A DNA stretch of 37,601 nt from an uncultured Bacteroidia bacterium (GTDB taxonomy: Bacteria; Bacteroidota; Bacteroidia; Bacteroidales; UBA932). Made by a program: the position numbers and the translations under genes. The stretch lies in assembly GCA_902784785.1 (NCBI GenBank), contig CACZWF010000039.1, forward strand, positions 1 to 37,601. Direction: 5' to 3'. Of the stretch, positions 32,256 through 37,601 are shown piece after piece (within the stretch, counting starts at the first letter, position 1; each line of letters starts with the position of its first letter). The notes under the pieces were generated by a model. It saw nothing but the letters and a program-made list of their open reading frames with translations. It made no database searches and was not told the DNA's origin.

Positions 32256-34886
32256 TTACAACTGTTCCAAAGCCTGACGAATCGCTTCGATCTTGGCGAG
32301 CGCATCAGCCTCTTTCTTTCTCTCGAGGGCGACGACCTGTTCGGGCGCTCCGTTGACGAATTTCTCGTTGGAGAGTTTCTTGCGAACGCCGTTCAGGAAG
32401 CCTTCGAGCCGTTGGAGTTCGGCGGTCAGTTTGGCTTTCTCTTCGTCGTTGTTGACAAAGCCTTCGAGCAGTACGCTGACCTTGCTGGTACCGGCCATAA
32501 AGGAACTGGCGGCGCCTTCCAAGGCGGGAACGCATTCGATGTTGGCGAGTTTGCTCACGATGGCCAGCATGCTCTCGGGGAAGGACTCGCAGCAGACTTT
32601 CAGGCACTCTTTCGGGGAAATACCTTTCTCCTGGCGGATGCTGCGGATGCCGCTCACGGCGGCCACGGCCGTTTCGAAGTCGCTGATCAGCGCCGCGTCG
32701 TAGGCTTTGGCTTTCGGATAGGCCTGGGTCATGATGGTTTCGCCATCTTTGCGTTCCGTCATATGCTGCCACAGTTCTTCCGTGATGAAGGGCATAATCG
32801 GGTGAATCATCTTGAGCAGGGCCTCGAAGAAGTCTTTGGTGGCTTTCAGGGTGGCTCCGTCCATCTTCTCGCCGAACCCCGGCTTGATGATTTCCAGATA
32901 CCAACCGCAGAAGTCGTCCCAGAACAACTTGTAAACGCTCATCAGAGCGTCACTGATGCGGAATTTGGAGAAATGGTCGTTGACCGTCTCGATGGTGAGC
33001 GAGAGTTTGGCGTCGAACCATTCGACGGCGCGGACGGCCGCTTCGGCCTGGGCTTTGGCTTCATCCGCCTCCCACATGCCGACCAGACGATAGGCGTTCC
33101 AGATTTTCGCGCAGAAGTTGCGTCCTTGCTCGATCATCGCCTCATCGTAGAGGATGTCGTTGCCGGCGGAGGAGCAGAGCAGCATACCCAGACGCACGGA
33201 GTCAGCCCCGTATTTCTCGATCAGTTCGAGGGGATCGGGGGAGTTGCCCAGCGTCTTGCTCATCTTGCGGCCCAGTTTGTCGCGCACGATGCCCGTGAGA
33301 TAGACATTGCGGAAAGGCACGTCGTGCATAAACTCGTTGCCGGCCATAATCATACGGGCCACCCAGAAGAAGAGGATGTCCGGGCCGGTGACCAGGTCGT
33401 TGGTCGGGTAGTAGTATTGCAAGTCGGCATTGCCCGGCTTTTCGGGATGTCCGGCTTTTTCGGTGTCGAACACGCTGATGGGCCAGAGCCAGCTGGAGAA
33501 CCAGGTGTCGAGCACATCTTCGTCCTGGACGAGGTCAGTGGCTTGGATCGCGGGGTCGAGCGCCTGTGCGGCTTTCAAGGCCTCTTCGGGGGTGCTTTCC
33601 ACGACATAGCGGCCGTCGGGCAGATAGTAGGCGGGAATCTGCTGGCCCCACCAGAGCTGACGGGAGATGCACCAGTCGCGGACGGTCTCCATCCAGTGTT
33701 TGTAGGTGTTGCGGTATTTGTCGGGAATGAGTTTGACCTTCCCGCTTTCCACGCTTTCAAGCGCGTCTTTGGCCAGGGCGTCCATTTTCAGGAACCACTG
33801 GGCGGAGAGTTTGGGCTCGATGACGGCGTGGCTGCGTTCGGAATAACCGATGGGGGAGATGTAGTCCACGGTCTTTTCGAGGTTGCCGGCTTCTTCGAGC
33901 ATCTTGGCAATTTTCTCGCGGGCGACGAAACGGTCTTCTCCAATCAGAATCTGCGCGTCTTCGTTGAGCCGACCGTGGTCATCGATGATGTCGAGCACGG
34001 GCAGGTGGTGACGCAGGCCGATTTCGTAGTCGTTGACATCGTGGGCGGGGGTCACTTTCAGACAGCCCGTTCCGAAGTCCATTTCGACATAACTGTCTTC
34101 AATGATGGGAATTTCCTTGTTGATGAGGGGAATCAAGACTTTCTTTCCTTTCAGCCAGTGGTAGCGTTCGTCCGCCGGGTTGATACAGACGGCGGCGTCG
34201 GCCATGATGGTCTCGGGACGGGTGGTGGCGACGATGATGTATTTGTCGGTCGCGTTGCCTTTGCCGTCCGAGACGAAATAGCGCATGTGGTAGAATTTGC
34301 TGGGGGTGTCCTTGTGCTCGACTTCCTCATCGCTGACGGCGGTCAGACGCACAGGGTCCCAGTTGACCATACGGACGCCTTTGTAGATGTATCCTTTCTT
34401 ATAGAAATAGACGAAGGTGTTGATGACGGCTTCGCTCAGGTCCGGGTCCATCGTGAACTTGGTGCGGTCCCAGTCGCAGCTGGCGCCGAGTTTGCGAAGT
34501 TGGTTCAGGATGATGCCGCCGTGTTTTTCTTTCCACTCCCAGGCGTGCTTGAGGAATTCTTCCCGGGTGAGGTCCTCCTTCTTGATGCCTTCGGCTTCCA
34601 GTTTGGCGACAACCTTGTTTTCGGTGGCGATGCTGGCGTGGTCGGTACCCGGCACCCAGCAGGCGTTCTTGCCGTCCATCCGGGCTTTGCGGATGAGCAC
34701 GTCGTTGAGCGTGTTGTTGAGCACGTGGCCCATATGGAGAATACCCGTTACATTGGGCGGGGGAATCACGATCGTATAGGCGGGGCGCTCATCGGGCTCC
34801 GAATGAAAAAACTTGTGCTGCAGCCAGTAGGCGTACCATTTGTCCTCCACTTTCGAAGGGTCGTAATACTTCGCTTGCGTATCCAT
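32256..34886 (-). CDS. valS: Valyl-tRNA synthetase
   Basis: An 876-residue class I aminoacyl-tRNA synthetase. The HIGH-type motif is HMGH (residues 51-54, in PPPNVTGILHMGH), followed by the CP1 editing domain (TTRPETIMADAA), the WWGQQIPAYY block, the KMSKS-type motif KMSKT (~540), the anticodon-binding helical domain, and a C-terminal coiled-coil arm (FLNGVRKKLSNEKFVNGAP). It charges tRNA-Val and edits threonine. I start it at ATG 34886 (MDTQAKYYDPSKVEDKWY) because this is the family N-terminus; the longer frame to 35075 reads through its own promoter. It heads the operon of five genes ending with maf. Confidence 0.98.
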   Translation of the reverse strand: MDTQAKYYDPSKVEDKWYAYWLQHKFFHSEPDERPAYTIVIPPPNVTGILHMGHVLNNTLNDVLIRKARMDGKNACWVPGTDHASIATENKVVAKLEAEGIKKEDLTREEFLKHAWEWKEKHGGIILNQLRKLGASCDWDRTKFTMDPDLSEAVINTFVYFYKKGYIYKGVRMVNWDPVRLTAVSDEEVEHKDTPSKFYHMRYFVSDGKGNATDKYIIVATTRPETIMADAAVCINPADERYHWLKGKKVLIPLINKEIPIIEDSYVEMDFGTGCLKVTPAHDVNDYEIGLRHHLPVLDIIDDHGRLNEDAQILIGEDRFVAREKIAKMLEEAGNLEKTVDYISPIGYSERSHAVIEPKLSAQWFLKMDALAKDALESVESGKVKLIPDKYRNTYKHWMETVRDWCISRQLWWGQQIPAYYLPDGRYVVESTPEEALKAAQALDPAIQATDLVQDEDVLDTWFSSWLWPISVFDTEKAGHPEKPGNADLQYYYPTNDLVTGPDILFFWVARMIMAGNEFMHDVPFRNVYLTGIVRDKLGRKMSKTLGNSPDPLELIEKYGADSVRLGMLLCSSAGNDILYDEAMIEQGRNFCAKIWNAYRLVGMWEADEAKAQAEAAVRAVEWFDAKLSLTIETVNDHFSKFRISDALMSVYKLFWDDFCGWYLEIIKPGFGEKMDGATLKATKDFFEALLKMIHPIMPFITEELWQHMTERKDGETIMTQAYPKAKAYDAALISDFETAVAAVSGIRSIRQEKGISPKECLKVCCESFPESMLAIVSKLANIECVPALEGAASSFMAGTSKVSVLLEGFVNNDEEKAKLTAELQRLEGFLNGVRKKLSNEKFVNGAPEQVVALERKKEADALAKIEAIRQALEQL

Positions 34887-34945
34887 CTTTCTCAAAAAAT
34901 AATTGTTTCTTTCCAACTTGCGCCGAATCCTCTCGCGCAATCTTG

Positions 34946-34953
34946 CAAAGATA
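34946..34953 (-). promoter_or_regulatory. -7 box of the valS operon
   Basis: Plus CAAAGATA, i.e. TATCTTTG on the minus strand, 60 bases before the valS ATG. The opposite strand has a weak box (TAATTTCG near 34966) that may serve the divergent glycosyltransferase. Confidence 0.7.
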
Positions 34954-35010
34954 ACAATTTTTCTGTAATTTCGCGAATCTGTTTGTGCGAGGGCTACATA
35001 AATGTAGAAT

Positions 35011-35973
35011 ATGGCTAAGTGTAAGTTGCCGAAAATATTCCTTCTTTTCAAGAAGTATGGCGGTTTCCGTCTCATCGGTGCCTATGCTCGATTGGGCGTG
35101 CTGGGCCGGGTGGCGGCGGAGACCCTTAAAGGACTTTGGAAAAGAAAGTCATTCAACGACATATATGATGCTTACCAACCTCAAGTCATATCGGCCCTAC
35201 AAAACAAGTACAAGCCTCTTTTGCTGGACCGACTGGCTTTTTATGAAAAATCAACTTTGCCCCATACGAGGGCGGATGTCATCTGGTTCTGTTGGCTGCA
35301 AGGCATCGAGAATGCTCCCCAGATTATTCAACTCTGTTTAAAGTCCTTGAAAGAGCATCTTCCCCAAAAAGAAATCCGAATCATCGACGACAGCACCCGC
35401 AAGCAGTATGTCACTTTTCCCAAACATATTGAAGATAAATGGGCCAAGAAACAGATTCCACCGGCTCTTTTTGCAGATTTGCTTCGCTTGGAACTCTTGA
35501 TTCAATATGGAGGAACTTGGATTGATCCTACGATTCTCTGCACGGGTAACAACTATGTTACAAATTGTCTCGATACAGATTTGTTCTTATACCAATATAG
35601 AAAGCGCCCGGATGGCCCGTACGCCGGAATTTCCAATTGGTTCATCACTGCGTGCCAAAACCATCCTATGCTGATGGCCTTGAGGGATGGCCTCTACGCT
35701 TATTGGCAGGATTATGACTTTGTGTTGGAATACTTTGTTTTTCATCGTCTCTTTGATATTCTGGCGGAAGAAAGGCCTCAGTCGATAGACGCTATGCCCT
35801 ATGCGTACAGCAACGATGCACTCGCGCTGGGACACAATTGGGGCAAACCCTATAAAGAAGAAGCGTGGGAGAAATTGTTGTCGAAAGTCGCCTTCCACAA
35901 GCTTACTTACAAAGTCGAAGATATAGTGAAAAACACTTCGGGCAATTATTACCACCACATTCTTGAATTGTAA
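35011..35973 (+). CDS. Capsular polysaccharide synthesis (Caps_synth) glycosyltransferase
   Basis: A 320-residue glycosyltransferase of the Caps_synth/GT32-like type. Visible landmarks are VIWFCWLQGIENAPQIIQLC (residues ~90-110), the acceptor/donor helix PPALFADLLRLELLIQYGGTWID with its aspartate ending (~150-172), and DTDLFLYQ. Such enzymes add a hexose to a surface or lipid-linked glycan in the cytosol. It is a soluble protein with no signal peptide. Its codon style is more AT-rich than its neighbours, which fits the usual mobility of capsule genes, but it is not as divergent as the 26.7-28.1 kb gene. It is 11 bp before the dipeptidase. Confidence 0.88.
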   Translation: MAKCKLPKIFLLFKKYGGFRLIGAYARLGVLGRVAAETLKGLWKRKSFNDIYDAYQPQVISALQNKYKPLLLDRLAFYEKSTLPHTRADVIWFCWLQGIENAPQIIQLCLKSLKEHLPQKEIRIIDDSTRKQYVTFPKHIEDKWAKKQIPPALFADLLRLELLIQYGGTWIDPTILCTGNNYVTNCLDTDLFLYQYRKRPDGPYAGISNWFITACQNHPMLMALRDGLYAYWQDYDFVLEYFVFHRLFDILAEERPQSIDAMPYAYSNDALALGHNWGKPYKEEAWEKLLSKVAFHKLTYKVEDIVKNTSGNYYHHILEL

Positions 35974-35984
35974 ATTTCGCGATT

Positions 35985-37058
35985 ATGTTTGTATTGGATT
36001 CGCATTGTGATACGCCCTCGCAGCTGGTTCGGCTGCGGAATCTGGCCTTGGATAACGACCACGCTCAGTTGGATTTTCCGAAAATGCGCAAGGGTGGGGT
36101 GGATGGTGCTTTCTTTGCGCTGTACACCTCCAATTCGCTCTCGGTCGGGCAGGGGCGGGAAAAGGTGGAAGAAATGCTGCGGGCGGTGGATGCCTGTTTG
36201 CAGGCCAACCGTTCGACGGCGGCCCTGGCGCTGTCTCCCGACGAGGCTTTGGCCAACCAGAAGGCAGGCTTGCTGACGGTGTTCCTGGGCTTGGAGAACG
36301 GTCAGCCCATTGGTGACGAACTGGCGATGCTGGACCAATACTATGCGCGGGGCATCCGCTATGTGACGCTCACGCACGGCAATCATAACCAGATCTGTGA
36401 CAGTTGCACGCCCAAGGAGGCCCGCTGGAACGGGGTCAGTCCCTTCGGGGAAGAGGTCATCGGACGAATGAACGAACTCGGCCTGTTGGTGGATGTTTCC
36501 CACACCTCCGCCGCCACGACGGCCGCCGCGCTGGATATTTCCTCCAAGCCGATCATCGCCAGCCATTCTTCCTGTCAGGCTTTGTGCGCTCATCCACGCA
36601 ATTTGTCCGACGCTTTGATCCGCCGCATCGCCGATAAAGGCGGGGTGGTGCAGATTGCTTTCTATCCTGAATTTCTGGAACTTTCTTTCTCAAAGTTGAT
36701 TCGGGGAAGCGGTCTGTACGACTGGGCCTCCGACATCGAAGATGCCTTTATCGCCGATCCTGCGGACAAGGAAAAACGGGCGGCCTGGTATGCGGCGATG
36801 GACCGTTTGCAGACCTTGGAGCGTCCTGTCTGGACACGCATCGTGGACCATATCGAGCACGCCATCCGTGTGGGCGGAATCGAATGCGTGGGCATCGGTT
36901 CCGACTTCGACGGCATTTGCGTGGCCCCGGAAGGGATGGAGGATTGCTCTTGTATGGGGAAAATCTTTGACGAACTGTCCCGCCGCGGCTGGTCTGCTTC
37001 GGACCAAGAAAAAATCGCCGGCGGCAATTTCCTGCGTTGCTGGCGTGACAATCTTTAG
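35985..37058 (+). CDS. Membrane dipeptidase-like (M19) zinc dipeptidase
   Basis: A 357-residue member of the renal dipeptidase family, which hydrolyses dipeptides, including D-amino-acid forms, with two zincs. Metal ligands appear in order: DSHCDTP (residues ~5-11), the bridging glutamate in LGLENGQPI (~108), VDVSHTS (~172) and SHSSCQALCAHPRNLSD (~195), and the late GIGSDFDG (~305). There is no signal peptide, so it is probably cytosolic here. It follows the glycosyltransferase by 11 bp and ends before a terminator-like hairpin. Confidence 0.94.
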   Translation: MFVLDSHCDTPSQLVRLRNLALDNDHAQLDFPKMRKGGVDGAFFALYTSNSLSVGQGREKVEEMLRAVDACLQANRSTAALALSPDEALANQKAGLLTVFLGLENGQPIGDELAMLDQYYARGIRYVTLTHGNHNQICDSCTPKEARWNGVSPFGEEVIGRMNELGLLVDVSHTSAATTAAALDISSKPIIASHSSCQALCAHPRNLSDALIRRIADKGGVVQIAFYPEFLELSFSKLIRGSGLYDWASDIEDAFIADPADKEKRAAWYAAMDRLQTLERPVWTRIVDHIEHAIRVGGIECVGIGSDFDGICVAPEGMEDCSCMGKIFDELSRRGWSASDQEKIAGGNFLRCWRDNL

Positions 37059-37065
37059 CGATAAG

Positions 37066-37086
37066 AACCGAAGAGTCGGTTGTTTT
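37066..37086 (+). terminator. Weak intrinsic terminator
   Basis: AACCGA (37066-37071) pairs with TCGGTT (37076-37081) around an AGAG loop and is followed by GTTTT. It sits just after the dipeptidase stop at 37058. Confidence 0.5.
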
Positions 37087-37172
37087 CAGCAAAGGTAATC
37101 TCAAGTCGAGAGAAAAGCAAAAATTGTTGAAAACTTTTGGAGAAACTGTAAGATTTTTGCAGTGAATTGGTA

Positions 37173-37180
37173 TATCTTTG
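37173..37180 (+). promoter_or_regulatory. -7 box of the Hsp15-like gene
   Basis: TATCTTTG fits the consensus and lies 49 bases before the ATG at 37230. The -33 region is unclear. Confidence 0.6.
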
Positions 37181-37229
37181 TAGGGTTGGATTGCGGCCGA
37201 TATCCAGAACCGTATAATTGTAACCAAAG

Positions 37230-37601
37230 ATGGATTCCGTAAGAATAGACAAATATTTGTGGAGCATCCGGGCGTATAAGACGCGTTCGGAGGCGACAGC
37301 GGCCTGCCGGGGTGGCAAGGTGCGTGTGAACGGGGCGGATGCCAAGGCGTCGAAAGAAGTGAAGGTGGGCGATGTGATTACGGTCCGCAAGGGACCGGCT
37401 ACCTATACTTATAAGGTGACGGAATTGGTGCAGAAACGCCAGGGGGCGAAGAATGTGGCCGTTTTTGCCGAAAACCTGACGCCGCAGAGCGAGTTGGATA
37501 AATTGGCGCGTCCGGTGGAGACCATCGCGTTTCGGCGTGATCCTGGAGCGGGCCGTCCGACCAAGAAGGACCGACGCCTGCTGGATGCGCTGGTCGCCGG
37601 G
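37230..37601 (+). CDS. S4-domain RNA-binding protein, Hsp15/HslR-like, 3' partial
   Basis: The visible 124 residues start MDSVRIDKYLWSIRAYKTR and carry an S4 RNA-binding domain (about residues 4-60: RIDKYLWS, GGKVRVNGADAK, VKVGDVITV) followed by the basic tail typical of Hsp15 (AGRPTKKDRR). Hsp15 binds stalled 50S subunits carrying tRNA. The frame is still open at the window end. The start at 37230 fits the family N-terminus and the upstream promoter. Confidence 0.9.
   Translation, partial: MDSVRIDKYLWSIRAYKTRSEATAACRGGKVRVNGADAKASKEVKVGDVITVRKGPATYTYKVTELVQKRQGAKNVAVFAENLTPQSELDKLARPVETIAFRRDPGAGRPTKKDRRLLDALVAG

Noticed and set aside
32412..35018. 868-codon plus-strand frame
   Set aside because: Antisense to valS, which has all synthetase motifs.
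37059..37229. Small gene between the dipeptidase and the Hsp15-like gene
   Set aside because: The minus-strand frames here overlap the terminator and promoter and show no coding pattern.
1..37601. CRISPR arrays, transposases, integrases, rRNA
   Set aside because: No regularly spaced direct repeats, no DDE or tyrosine-recombinase motifs and no rRNA core words were seen. tRNAs were not seen, but reading by eye could miss one.

Overview
The window looks like chromosomal DNA of an uncultured or poorly known member of the Bacteroidales (phylum Bacteroidota). The reasons are: repeated promoters of the Bacteroidota type (TAnnTTTG box at about -7) upstream of at least eight transcription units; a set of genes typical of that phylum (DUF349, DUF3467, long YidC, Tricorn-like S41 peptidase, LPP20/PEGA envelope proteins, ABC-F, 2-TM NfeD plus SPFH); and little reliance on Shine-Dalgarno sites. 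I cannot place it at family level. No rRNA, tRNA, CRISPR array, transposase or integrase was seen.

Layout. (1) Bases 1-2.73 kb hold two convergent surface-polysaccharide genes, a CapD/FlaA1-type UDP-sugar dehydratase (cut by the window edge) and a WecA/MraY-type sugar-phosphate transferase, followed by the last ~24 codons of a third, minus-strand gene. These use GCA and ACA codons much more than the rest of the window. At about 2.80 kb this ends abruptly and a TPR gene without a beginning starts, so I think there is a breakpoint (assembly join or recent recombination) here. (2) 2.8-6.6 kb (+): TPR protein, YycJ-like metallo-beta-lactamase-fold hydrolase, then NfeD and an SPFH/stomatin-like protein. 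(3) 6.6-15.4 kb: minus-strand phosphosugar mutase, divergent from a compact plus-strand run: YugP-like zinc peptidase, HAD phosphatase, GH2 glycosidase, and a three-gene envelope cluster (LPP20-like protein, then a PEGA-type protein apparently split into two overlapping ORFs). (4) 15.4-22.0 kb: trmD (-), divergent from DUF349-yidC-yggS, a 132-bp palindromic element, rnpB (RNase P RNA) and alr. (5) 22.0-25.9 kb (-): Tricorn-like protease and a DPM1-like glycosyltransferase, overlapping by 4 bp. (6) 25.95-28.5 kb: an AT-rich accessory island, with a structured RNA candidate of ~280 nt under its own promoter, followed by an unrecognised membrane protein gene with an internal lipobox-like segment; both flanks carry palindromic elements. 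(7) 28.5-34.9 kb (-): valS, ABC-F, rlmB, DUF3467, maf, probably one operon read from the promoter at 34.95 kb. (8) 35.0-37.6 kb (+): Caps_synth-type glycosyltransferase, M19 dipeptidase and the start of an Hsp15-like S4-domain gene cut by the window end.

Most of the window is housekeeping: translation (valS, trmD, rlmB, rnpB, ABC-F, Hsp15), cell envelope building (yidC, alr, DPM1, capD/wecA) and quality control (zinc peptidase, Tricorn, SPFH/NfeD). The parts that I cannot explain are the 26.4-28.5 kb island with its structured leader RNA and fused membrane/lipoprotein-like product, the palindromic elements around 20.4, 26.1 and 28.4 kb that share short words, and the split PEGA gene.
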